From an uncultured Bacteroidales bacterium (GTDB lineage Bacteria; Bacteroidota; Bacteroidia; Bacteroidales; Muribaculaceae), in assembly GCA_900549375.1 (NCBI GenBank), contig URNY01000027.1, positions 1 through 22,211 of the forward strand: a DNA stretch of 22,211 nt. Reading direction: 5' to 3'. Shown here piece by piece: positions 1-6,714 of the stretch. Under the pieces are notes generated by a model that saw only the letters and a list, made by a program, of their open reading frames with translations, was not told where the DNA came from and made no database searches. The translations under genes and the position numbers were made by a program. Each line of letters starts with the position of its first letter. Within the stretch, counting starts at the first letter, position 1.

Positions 1-2
1 TG

Positions 3-371
3 ACTTCGGCGGCCGATTTCTGTCGATTCGTAGCCTCTATCGACGGAGATCCGACCCTGCCTGACATCATCTCCCCGGCATCTGTAGCGCTCATGACAGC
101 TCACGGAGAGAAGAGCAAGGAGAGCCTCGGCTGGACCGATTCCGACGGCAAAGGGAAATGGACGCGCAGCGGCACACTCTCGTCGGCGCATGCCCTTGTG
201 GTCCGCTATCCCGATGGCGAATGCTGGGTGATGACAACGAACACCGGCGTATGGACCGGCTTCCATTTCACCCACAGTATGCAACGGCTTATCGACACTC
301 TCCGCTCACGCTATTCCGAGCGCTTCCCCGCCCGCAACCTCTGGGCCGCTCAAGTATCACAGAAAAAATAA
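3..371 (+). CDS. Serine beta-lactamase-like hydrolase, C-terminal fragment
   Basis: The reading frame is open from the left edge, so the start lies outside the window; about 122 residues are visible. The fragment has the C-terminal pattern of the class C beta-lactamase / serine hydrolase family (PF00144). A helix ending in 'SPASVALMTA' is followed by a W-x-R-S-G-T-L strand, which sits where this family has its third active-site motif (H/K-x-G), then 'ALVVRYPDGECWVMTTN' as the last beta strands and a closing amphipathic helix. The Ser-x-x-Lys and Tyr-x-Asn motifs would be upstream and are not visible, so activity cannot be judged. In this family such proteins are peptidases, esterases or cell-wall-related enzymes, usually periplasmic. 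The gene ends at a TAA directly before a strong hairpin terminator. Confidence 0.7.
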   Translation, partial: TSAADFCRFVASIDGDPTLPDIISPASVALMTAHGEKSKESLGWTDSDGKGKWTRSGTLSSAHALVVRYPDGECWVMTTNTGVWTGFHFTHSMQRLIDTLRSRYSERFPARNLWAAQVSQKK

Positions 372-392
372 AAGCCCGAGCAACCCGGGCTT
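372..392. terminator. Bidirectional intrinsic terminator
   Basis: A perfect 7-bp stem (aagcccg / cgggctt) with a 7-nt loop starts one base after the hydrolase stop codon. Read on the minus strand the stem is followed by a T-rich tract (tttattttttct), so it is the likely terminator of the convergent MFS gene as well as of the hydrolase gene. Confidence 0.75.
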
Positions 393-428
393 CTCGAGCT
401 TCTCGAGAAAACCGAGAATCTCGAGAAA
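393..428. repeat. 9-bp-period intergenic array, four units
   Basis: Four consecutive 9-bp units with core CTCGAG start at 393, 402, 411 and 420; the third unit is degenerate (ACCGAG). Spacers are AAA, AAT or CTT. The array lies between the terminator hairpin and the stop codon of the convergent MFS gene. Confidence 0.75.
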
Positions 429-444
429 AATGGAATGTAAGGTT

Positions 445-1803
445 TCAGTTCACCTGCTTGCCGAAGGCGGAGGTGACGATGGCGCCGATGGCCATGACGG
501 CGGAGGAGACGATGAGCACGAGCGAGGCGCCGCCCGATTTGAGCAGGACGGGGATGACAAACACGCCGAGCACGGCTCCGATCTTACCGATGGAAGCTGC
601 AATGCCTACGCCCTGACCTCGTTTTTCCACGGGATAGATGCGCGGCGGAAGAACATAGGTGATAAGATGCGGCCCGAGATTCAGAAAGAGTTCGAAACTC
701 ATGAAAGCGCCAATGGAGATCCATTTGTTCCAGCCGAAATGATAGGAGAGCATGAGGATAACCAAAGATGCGGCGCACATCCAGAAGCCCATGGTCTGAA
801 TGGCCACGATGCTTTTCCCTTTGTTGATTAGTATGAGACCGATGATGAATCCGGGAAGGATTATGCAGCTTATCCAGAGGGTTATCTCTACCGAGGACAC
901 AACATGCAGCACAGGATTCTCTCCCGGCGCGAAATGCTCGAGGCCGAGAGCCATGACGAGGATCGGGAGGAAAACGCCGATGCCGTAAACGCCTAAACCC
1001 TCGCATGCCCATGGCACTCCGCTGAGCACAACCTTTTTCCAGTTTGTCTTGATGAACGAGAAGAATGATTCCTTGCCGGCATGCGAGCGTGCCGGGTCAG
1101 TCTTTTCATTTTCAATCACAACTCCGGGACCTAAAAACTCTCTGGCCGCTTTCTGCGCCTGTGCTGTTTCTCCCTTGTCGAGCAGCCATTTGGGACTTTG
1201 GTGGAAAGCGAGGCGCAAGATAAACATCAAGGCGGCTGTCAGGGCGATGATCCATAGAAGTTTTGGCCACATTTCGGCTGCTTTCCAATAAGTCAGAAGA
1301 CCAAAACAGAGTGCGGCAACGATTATGTTGCCGAGGGCGCATGCGGATTTTGTGACGCCGACCATAAGTGACCGATATTTCGCAGGCATCAGTTCGGACA
1401 CGTAATCGGAATCGAGGCTGTATTCGCTGCCTATGCCAAGACCGACAAAAAACAGCGATACCGTCAGCACTGCGACCGAAGGTATGAAAATGGCAACAAG
1501 CGATGCCGCAAAAATCATAGCGGGACAGAACCTGAAGAAGAACAGATATCCGAAACGGTCGCTCAACTTTCCAAAAACTACGGAACCGACTGCGATGCCG
1601 ATGAGGTCTACGGCTCCGATGAGGCCCTGCATGAAGGAGGGTAATTCCGGATGCAAGATGATGTTGAGCAGAGGGATGATTACGCCCACGAGGGTTGCCA
1701 CAGCCGTTCCGATCATCTGACCGAGGGAGCATACGAACACTATGAAATAGTGTCGCGGCGTGAGCCGCATCGTGGCCATATCGATATTATTTGCTGCGGG
1801 CAT
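445..1803 (-). CDS. MFS transporter, sugar-porter-like
   Basis: The protein has 452 residues and about 12 hydrophobic segments. Motif A of the major facilitator superfamily is present as GKLSDRFG (about 78-85). A GIGSEYSLDSDYVSELMP segment (about 123-140) matches the G-x-G-x-E...E-x-x-P-x-x-x-R pattern that follows TM4 in the sugar porter, SV2 and metabolite:H+ symporter groups. An SPKWLLDKG motif (about 203-211), equivalent to the sugar-porter SPRWL motif, opens the central cytoplasmic loop. It is probably an inner-membrane proton-coupled carrier; the substrate cannot be read from the sequence. The start codon lies 12 nt after the stop of the urea transporter, so the two are probably cotranscribed. 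No strong Shine-Dalgarno is seen, and a second ATG at codon 9 is an alternative start. Confidence 0.85.
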   Translation of the reverse strand: MPAANNIDMATMRLTPRHYFIVFVCSLGQMIGTAVATLVGVIIPLLNIILHPELPSFMQGLIGAVDLIGIAVGSVVFGKLSDRFGYLFFFRFCPAMIFAASLVAIFIPSVAVLTVSLFFVGLGIGSEYSLDSDYVSELMPAKYRSLMVGVTKSACALGNIIVAALCFGLLTYWKAAEMWPKLLWIIALTAALMFILRLAFHQSPKWLLDKGETAQAQKAAREFLGPGVVIENEKTDPARSHAGKESFFSFIKTNWKKVVLSGVPWACEGLGVYGIGVFLPILVMALGLEHFAPGENPVLHVVSSVEITLWISCIILPGFIIGLILINKGKSIVAIQTMGFWMCAASLVILMLSYHFGWNKWISIGAFMSFELFLNLGPHLITYVLPPRIYPVEKRGQGVGIAASIGKIGAVLGVFVIPVLLKSGGASLVLIVSSAVMAIGAIVTSAFGKQVN

Positions 1804-1815
1804 AGGCTGAGCGAT

Positions 1816-2772
1816 TTAGGCGGTTTGCTTGCGGAAGAAGGGATAATCGGGGAAGAGGAACAGCCATGTGGCGATGCAGAAGGGGCCGGTGAGCGTGGGC
1901 AGTCCGAGAGGGGAGAAGAATGCGTTCATGGCTGCCTGAATGAAGACAGTGGCTATGATTCCTACGATGGTCCAGAGGGTTGTTTTCCATGAGTAGTCGC
2001 AGAAGGTGCTCCCGAGTGCGATTGCCGTAAGCACGGCGCTGAACCCGTAAAGACCCAGGGAAATGTCGGCTCCCGGGCCTTGCCAGATAATTACGATTAG
2101 AAGCGACAGGGCAGAACCTATGGCGGCCCAGACTGCAGCGCGTATGCTCTTGAGGGCAAGCCCTACGAGAATAAATATGCCGGCGGCCCATGAGTTGAGC
2201 AGGAATACCTGCGCGATGCCTTTAAGCCAATACTCCACAAGATGCCAGAAGTCAAGATTGAGGGAGGTGTCTATTCCGAGGGGAAGCTCAGGCGTGTTCA
2301 TGTGGATGGGAGGCATTCCGTTGAAAAGGCGAGAAGCAAGCAGGAAGAAATAGGTGGAAAGTACAAAGGGAAAGGTAAGGGATGAAACTTTCCATTTATT
2401 CATTACATTGTCCAGTCCGGTGCGTACCCATGTCGTCATCGCCGAGCATAACATAAGGCCGAGCCACATCCACACTGTGTTCCCGAGAAATGTGGGGAAG
2501 GCGCATCCGACAAGGCATCCGTTGAATCCCCACAATCCCTGCGCGCCGTTTTTATCCGGCAGCTGAAGCACATAGCCTGTTAGCGTCGAGATGATTATGC
2601 CCACGAGCATTCCCCATGCCACAATGCCGATGCCTTCTTCGTATGCTCCCCAGAAAATACCGGCGAGTATGAGCAGTCCGGTCCATATAGAATCCTGAAA
2701 CATCACCTGTCCTATTCCGCGGAGCAAGGTTCGCGGAAAAGTCCTGACAGCCGTCTTGAGTGTATAGATCAT
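1816..2772 (-). CDS. Urea transporter (UT family)
   Basis: The 318-residue, highly hydrophobic protein belongs to the UT family (PF03253), which forms a passive urea channel. The internal two-fold repeat is visible. GLWGFNGCLVG (79-89) pairs with GLYGFSAVLTAIALG (240-254), and SLTFPF (131-136) pairs with TLTGPF (293-298); these are the selectivity-filter and pore-lining elements of UT proteins. Length fits bacterial members. The frame stays open up to an ATG at 2862, but the added 30 residues are AT-rich, low in complexity and run up to the inverted-repeat element, so the ATG at 2772 is preferred; it puts LLRGIGQVMFQ near the N-terminus, as in relatives. No urease genes are in view. It probably heads an operon with the downstream MFS gene. 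Confidence 0.9.
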   Translation of the reverse strand: MIYTLKTAVRTFPRTLLRGIGQVMFQDSIWTGLLILAGIFWGAYEEGIGIVAWGMLVGIIISTLTGYVLQLPDKNGAQGLWGFNGCLVGCAFPTFLGNTVWMWLGLMLCSAMTTWVRTGLDNVMNKWKVSSLTFPFVLSTYFFLLASRLFNGMPPIHMNTPELPLGIDTSLNLDFWHLVEYWLKGIAQVFLLNSWAAGIFILVGLALKSIRAAVWAAIGSALSLLIVIIWQGPGADISLGLYGFSAVLTAIALGSTFCDYSWKTTLWTIVGIIATVFIQAAMNAFFSPLGLPTLTGPFCIATWLFLFPDYPFFRKQTA

Positions 2773-2840
2773 AATATCATTCGCATTAAACAGATTCTTA
2801 TTTCTTAACGTTTTTAATAAAAAATATGTTTTGAATTTTA

Positions 2841-3035
2841 AGAGTATGTTTACTTTTAACATTGGTCAACATAAAGAGATATTTTTGAGGGATTTTATCA
2901 AGTTGAAGAAGGAGCATAGCGGGCTATGCGACAGATGAGACTTGGATAAAATCACCAAAAAGATCCTTTATGTGGGCCAATAGAATTTGCAAATACACTC
3001 AAACTCTAAATTCGTGTTAAAAGTAAACACACTCT
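2841..3035. mobile_element. MITE-like imperfect inverted-repeat element, 195 bp
   Basis: Outer arms 2841-2861 and 3015-3035 are inverted copies matching at 20 of 21 positions (agagtatgtttacttttaaca on the left). Directly inside the left arm, 2862-2903 pairs with 2940-2980 as a second imperfect inverted repeat of about 41 bp. At the centre is a small perfect hairpin, gcatagc / gctatgc (2914-2929). A 34-bp AT-rich segment (2981-3014) is present only on the right side. There is no ORF of note inside. No clear target-site duplication was found. The form suggests a non-autonomous transposable element or an IS remnant. It lies between the divergent urea transporter and channel genes and probably carries part of both leaders. 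Confidence 0.65.
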
Positions 3036-3056
3036 AAGGAAAAGAGTCTTACAATT

Positions 3057-3854
3057 ATGGGCCGTATCAATCTGCATATATTCGGAAATTTCCTGCGCCA
3101 TAAGGGTGTGCTGATAATACTTCATGTCCTTATCATGGTCCTCTCGGCATTGTTGATATTATTGATTTCTATCGATACATTCAGCAATGTGCCTTTTTAT
3201 CAGGAAGCTAAATTTGAGAAATGGCAGTTCTGGATCTGTGTCGTCTTTATGCTTGATTTCTTCGTAGAGTTTTTTTTGTCAGACAAAAAAAGACATTATT
3301 TCTACACGCATCTTATATTCCTGATAGTCTCTATTCCGTATCAGGCGATCATATATCATTTCGGGTGGCACATATCCAAAGAGGTGGCCTATCTGGTCCG
3401 CTACATGCCGCTGATACGCGGGGGCTACGCGATGGCGATAGTTGTAAACTGGTTCACCTACAACAAAGCTACGGGATTATTCCTGACATACATCATCACA
3501 TTGATTTCGACCGTTTATTTCGCGAGTCTTACATTCTATCTTTTTGAATTCCATGTGAATCCTCTGGTGAAGAATTATCGCGATGCGCTATGGTGGGCAA
3601 CCATGGATGTCACTACCGTCGGTTGCAGTATAGAGGCTGTCACTACGGTTGGGCGAGTGCTTTCTGTCCTGCTTGCGGCCTTGGGGATGATGATGTTTCC
3701 CATATTTACAGTCTATGTCACCAATCTGATAACTATGCGCAATAAAGAGGCCGGCACGCGCAACGACGAGCTTTCGCTCGTGAAGGCGTACCGGCAGTTT
3801 GTCAAGGTCCACCCCGAAGATGCCCAGGAACTCCGGAAGGATACTTCTGAATAG
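3057..3854 (+). CDS. Potassium-channel-like membrane protein with divergent filter
   Basis: The 265-residue protein has the architecture of a six-helix ion channel subunit. Hydrophobic segments lie at about 18-40, 56-74, 82-102, 110-130, 140-165 and 200-225, with a pore helix and filter between the last two. The pore segment DALWWATMDVTTVG (176-189) is typical of the Ion_trans_2 / K+ channel family, but the filter reads T-T-V-G-C-S (186-191) instead of T-T-V-G-Y-G. The following VTTVGRVLSVLLAALGMM is also typical of the inner helix start. The S4-like segment has only two arginines (R115, R121), so voltage sensing is doubtful. A soluble tail of about 35 residues ends the protein. Ion specificity is uncertain. 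The stop codon is 2 nt from the stop of the convergent SPFH gene. Confidence 0.75.
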   Translation: MGRINLHIFGNFLRHKGVLIILHVLIMVLSALLILLISIDTFSNVPFYQEAKFEKWQFWICVVFMLDFFVEFFLSDKKRHYFYTHLIFLIVSIPYQAIIYHFGWHISKEVAYLVRYMPLIRGGYAMAIVVNWFTYNKATGLFLTYIITLISTVYFASLTFYLFEFHVNPLVKNYRDALWWATMDVTTVGCSIEAVTTVGRVLSVLLAALGMMMFPIFTVYVTNLITMRNKEAGTRNDELSLVKAYRQFVKVHPEDAQELRKDTSE

Positions 3855-3856
3855 TT

Positions 3857-4795
3857 TCAGACAGTGGCGTTGAGAGTGGGAGTCAGGGGCTCGTCGGCAC
3901 AAAGCACGGCGAGAAGGTTGCCAACCATCGAAGCTTTCTGATCGTTTGAGAGTTTCACGACCTGATTGCTTTCGAGGGTGTTGAGAGCCATCTCGACCAT
4001 TGATACGGCGCCTTCCACAATTTTTTCGCGGGCGGTGATTATTGCCGAAGCCTGCTGGCGGCGGAGCATCACGGCGGCGATTTCGGGAGCATATGCAAGA
4101 TAGTTGAGTCGTGCCTCCACCACTTCCATGCCGGCCATTGCCAGACGTTCGTTGATCTTGCGTTCGAGCAGATCGTTGATCTCCTGACCGCTGTCGCGCA
4201 GGGTGAGTTCATTCGGGTCGCCGGTGTCGGTCTGGTCGTAGGCGAAATGGCCTGTTACCTCGCGCAGGGCGGCATCGCTCTGGATACGCACGAAGTTCTG
4301 CAGAGCCGCATTGTTTACAGATGCCGACTGCGCGCCGAGGCTCTGCGAATCGAGGTCGAACACGACCTTATAGGTATCTTTGATTTTCCACACGAGCACC
4401 ATTCCGATGAGCACCGGGTTACCCACCTTGTCATTGACTTTGATAGGTTCGATGTCCATATTGCGGATTCTCAGCGATAGTTTCTTCCGGCTGAGAAACG
4501 GGTTCACCCAATAGTAGCCAACGCGTTTGCAGGTGCCTTTGTATTTGCCGAAGAAAATCATGACGCGGGCCACATTCGGTTCCTGCACGAAATAGCCGAC
4601 ACATCCGAGAATAAAGATGATGAAAAGGGGAACTGTGAACAGGACTGCGAGGCCCGGGGAGGATTCAGCCCATGTGACAAGAGCTCCGATCATCAGGGCA
4701 GGAATGAGGATGAAAGTGAAGAATATCATCATGAATCCATTGATACATAATCCTTTGTATTCGTATTCATGATCGATAGAAGTGTTCTTTTCCAT
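3857..4795 (-). CDS. SPFH/band-7 domain membrane protein
   Basis: The 312-residue protein begins with about 18 polar residues and two hydrophobic segments (about 19-39 and 47-69), followed by an SPFH (stomatin/prohibitin/flotillin, PF01145) domain over about 70-265. The domain is recognised by 'VARVMIFFGKYKGTCKRVGYYWVNPF', by 'IRNMDIEPIKVNDKVGNPVLIGMVLVWKIKD', and by a helical part with RKINERLAMAGMEVVEARLNYL and a coiled, Ala-rich segment (about 220-265). Proteins of this family oligomerise at the inner membrane and act as scaffolds or protease regulators. No partner such as NfeD or a protease lies next to it here. No predicted terminator separates it from the convergent channel gene. Confidence 0.88.
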   Translation of the reverse strand: MEKNTSIDHEYEYKGLCINGFMMIFFTFILIPALMIGALVTWAESSPGLAVLFTVPLFIIFILGCVGYFVQEPNVARVMIFFGKYKGTCKRVGYYWVNPFLSRKKLSLRIRNMDIEPIKVNDKVGNPVLIGMVLVWKIKDTYKVVFDLDSQSLGAQSASVNNAALQNFVRIQSDAALREVTGHFAYDQTDTGDPNELTLRDSGQEINDLLERKINERLAMAGMEVVEARLNYLAYAPEIAAVMLRRQQASAIITAREKIVEGAVSMVEMALNTLESNQVVKLSNDQKASMVGNLLAVLCADEPLTPTLNATV

Positions 4796-4859
4796 ATTTT
4801 GAATTGTTTAATTTGGATATTTGTAATATAGCTGAAATACAATTGATTGGGGCGGACGT

Positions 4860-4884
4860 GGACGCAATTTATTGCGTCCCTACC
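4860..4884. repeat. Perfect palindrome followed by CTACC, REP-like
   Basis: A 9-bp perfect stem (ggacgcaat / attgcgtcc) with a 2-nt loop is followed by ctacc. It lies between the lipoprotein gene and the SPFH gene. There is no T-run, so a terminator role is weak. It shares the ending GTCCCTAC with the palindrome at 15788-15810. Confidence 0.55.
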
Positions 4885-4919
4885 CCGCGATGCAACTTGA
4901 AGGGTTAGCTGACGTTGAA

Positions 4920-5558
4920 TCACCAATAGGTTATTGTTCTGTTTTCCGTGTTGGCGAAAGCTTCGGTTACCGGCGCCTTCTCCTCGCCTTCATCGGTATA
5001 GCCTTTGCTTACGGCTTTCCCCTTGTAGCGGCGTGAAGTCCAGTTGCCGTTGCGGTCGGAGGCAAGGTATTCTATAGTGAAAGATACTTCCCAGATACCT
5101 TCGGGGCCATCGGAGACGTATTTACCGGCAATAGGATTCTCATCTTCGTCGAATTCCGAGAAAGAGAGGTTGAAGGTTGTTCCGTCGTTTTCGCGGCTAT
5201 AAGTCTTGGTTATGAATCCGGCTTCATCTGTTTTGAAGCTGTTGTCGGTAAGGTCGCTGAAAGAGGAGAGGAGTTTGCCCTCTTTGTCGAAATCGAGGGG
5301 ACCGGAGAGGCATGTCACGAATCCGGGATAGTCGCGGGTCTGGACTTTTCTGACATTTCCGCGCAGATTGAATTTATGGAGGTCGTCGGAAAGATATTCG
5401 CTCAGCGAATCGGTTTCGGCCACGGTATCGGCAAAGGCGGCAACTTTGCCGGTATCTGCGATTATTGAATCCGAAACGGAATCTCCCGTGTTTTTATTGC
5501 CGCCGCATGAGGCAGTGATAAGAAGGGCCACCGGGATAAAGAAATAATTGGATTTCAT
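4920..5558 (-). CDS. Putative lipoprotein of unknown function
   Basis: The 212-residue protein has a type II signal peptide: a short basic N-terminus, a hydrophobic stretch and the lipobox LITASC with the lipidated Cys at position 18. The residues after the Cys (GGNKN) do not match the acidic lipoprotein export signal of Bacteroidetes, so a periplasm-facing location is more likely than the cell surface. After an acidic, Asp/Ser-rich linker (about 20-60) the rest is a beta-rich region with the alternating pattern 'LDFDKEGKLLSSFSDL ... TDEAGFITKTYSREND', which resembles short YD/RHS-like hairpin repeats. I do not recognise a named family. It has its own promoter box and is transcribed away from the DUF4491 gene. 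Confidence 0.75.
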   Translation of the reverse strand: MKSNYFFIPVALLITASCGGNKNTGDSVSDSIIADTGKVAAFADTVAETDSLSEYLSDDLHKFNLRGNVRKVQTRDYPGFVTCLSGPLDFDKEGKLLSSFSDLTDNSFKTDEAGFITKTYSRENDGTTFNLSFSEFDEDENPIAGKYVSDGPEGIWEVSFTIEYLASDRNGNWTSRRYKGKAVSKGYTDEGEEKAPVTEAFANTENRTITYW

Positions 5559-5595
5559 TGGTTGGTTCGTTATTGAAGAATTGATAAAGGAATGT

Positions 5596-5603
5596 CAAAA
5601 TTA
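5596..5603 (-). promoter_or_regulatory. Bacteroidetes -7 box for the lipoprotein gene
   Basis: On the minus strand the sequence TAATTTTG matches the TAnnTTTG -7 consensus and lies about 38 nt before the ATG at 5558. A TTTAG lies about 21 nt further upstream as a weak -33 candidate. Confidence 0.5.
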
Positions 5604-5625
5604 AGAAAAATCCGGTGATAATTGC

Positions 5626-5633
5626 TAAATTTG
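5626..5633 (+). promoter_or_regulatory. Bacteroidetes -7 box for the DUF4491 gene
   Basis: TAAATTTG matches TAnnTTTG exactly and lies 32 nt before the ATG at 5666. It is divergent from the box at 5596-5603, so the two upstream promoter regions overlap. Confidence 0.6.
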
Positions 5634-5665
5634 CGCGGAAATTAGACTGAAAACTGACTGAACAG

Positions 5666-5965
5666 ATGGATAGAATAAATTTTGAAGGCTTGCTTGTCGG
5701 ATTATGTACTTTTCTGATAATAGGACTTTTTCATCCGTTGGTGATTAAAGGGGAATATTATTTCGGAGGGAAAGTGAAGTGGGCTTTCCTTGTGGCCGGG
5801 ATCATTTTTCTCGCTGCTACGCTTTTGGTCCGCTCGTTTATAGGCTCGGCGCTGCTCGGGGTGACTGCCTTCAGCTGCTTCTGGAGCATCAAGGAAGTGA
5901 ATGAGCAGGTGAAACGGGTTGAGAAAGGCTGGTTCCCGGCGAATCCAAAGAGGAAAAGGAATTAA
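5666..5965 (+). CDS. DUF4491 family small membrane protein
   Basis: The 99-residue protein has the pattern I associate with the Bacteroidales DUF4491 family: NFEGLLVGLCTFLIIGLFHP near the N-terminus, then VIKGEYYFGGKVKW and two further hydrophobic segments (about 41-57 and 61-73), ending in a basic cytoplasmic tail (KRVEKGWFPANPKRKRN). Three membrane segments are predicted. The function of the family is unknown. It is monocistronic, with its own promoter box and a strong terminator that starts at the stop codon. Confidence 0.8.
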   Translation: MDRINFEGLLVGLCTFLIIGLFHPLVIKGEYYFGGKVKWAFLVAGIIFLAATLLVRSFIGSALLGVTAFSCFWSIKEVNEQVKRVEKGWFPANPKRKRN

Positions 5966-5999
5966 AAAAGCTTGCGGAATCCATTTCCGCAAGCTTTTT
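5965..5999. terminator. Strong bidirectional intrinsic terminator
   Basis: A perfect 14-bp stem (5965-5978 / 5986-5999) with a 7-nt loop has A-tract and T-tract ends (aaaaag...cttttt). It begins at the last base of the DUF4491 stop codon and also faces the convergent lipoprotein gene at 6068. Confidence 0.9.
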
Positions 6000-6009
6000 G
6001 CTTTTTCGG

Positions 6010-6059
6010 GATTAATCATGAATTATCAAGATTAATCGGGAATAATCTTGAATAATCGG
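6010..6059. repeat. 10-bp-period intergenic array, five units
   Basis: Five consecutive 10-bp units start at 6010, 6020, 6030, 6040 and 6050, with consensus GAWTAATCNN. The second unit differs in its core (GAATTATC). The array lies between the terminator at 5965-5999 and the stop of the convergent lipoprotein gene, the same arrangement as at 393-428. Confidence 0.8.
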
Positions 6060-6067
6060 GAGCGAGG

Positions 6068-6535
6068 TCACTGCTTCGGGTTGAGGCGATAACGGAGCTC
6101 TACGGTGCCGGGGGTGGCGCCGTCGGGGAGCTCGGTGTCATCTTTGACGACGGTGACGATGTTGGAGATCTGAGCGTAAGCAATGGATTTGTCAACTTGC
6201 AGAACATCGAATTCGAGAGTGAAGAGATGGTTGCCTACGGGAAGATAAGCTGCCGGAATCTCGCCTCCGAAAGGAGAAACGATCGTGTAGCCGATACCGA
6301 TATGGTCGAGAATATAGTTCACGCCGGAGACGGCCGAAGCGTTGCCGTTGAGGCTTTCGGCGGCTATGCTCTGAACCTCGAGAGGTTCGCCTGAGAGGAT
6401 GTACAGACGACCGTTGTCGTTTACAACATTATCGATTGTAACCACGATGTCGACCGACGGCATATCGTCGTCGTCGCTACAGGATGCCAAAAAACCGAAT
6501 GGCAGCAATAACAAGAGGTAAAGTAACTTTTTCAT
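6068..6535 (-). CDS. Putative surface lipoprotein of unknown function
   Basis: The 155-residue protein begins with a clear type II signal peptide (MKKLLYLLLLLPFGFLASC, lipidated Cys19). The residues right after the Cys are SDDDD, which match the acidic lipoprotein export signal known from Bacteroides, so the mature protein is probably displayed on the outer face of the outer membrane. The remainder (about 25-150) is beta-rich and could be a single Ig-like sandwich: 'VDIVVTIDNVVNDNGRLYIL', 'GNHLFTLEFDVLQVDKSIAY' and a C-terminal 'VELRYRLNPKQ'. I do not recognise a family and cannot assign a ligand. No TonB receptor or partner lies next to it. Confidence 0.78.
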   Translation of the reverse strand: MKKLLYLLLLLPFGFLASCSDDDDMPSVDIVVTIDNVVNDNGRLYILSGEPLEVQSIAAESLNGNASAVSGVNYILDHIGIGYTIVSPFGGEIPAAYLPVGNHLFTLEFDVLQVDKSIAYAQISNIVTVVKDDTELPDGATPGTVELRYRLNPKQ

Positions 6536-6653
6536 GTCTTTATTGATTTGATTTTAGCAATATCAGATTTAGAATCAGAAATTCTTTTGAATTATAACAA
6601 TCGAATATGCCTAAAGGATTAGTGAAGGGGAGATTGACCGCACTATAAAAATG

Positions 6654-6685
6654 AAGCGGCGCATCCGGTTTAGGGCGCGCCGCTT
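6654..6685. terminator. Intrinsic terminator, bidirectional
   Basis: A 9-bp perfect GC-rich stem (aagcggcgc / gcgccgctt) with a 14-nt loop is followed by a T-tract on both strands (tattttg on plus, catttttat on minus). It is placed to end the MFS gene that stops at 6715 on the minus strand. Confidence 0.75.
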
Positions 6686-6714
6686 TATTTTGTGTCAGAG
6701 ATTAGGGATGGCGA

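Noticed and set aside
393..428. CRISPR array
   Set aside because: Units of 9-10 bp without spacers, and no cas genes in the window.
2773..2862. 30-codon N-terminal extension of the urea transporter
   Set aside because: The segment is AT-rich and low in complexity, reaches into the inverted-repeat element, and relatives begin close to LLRGIGQVMFQ.
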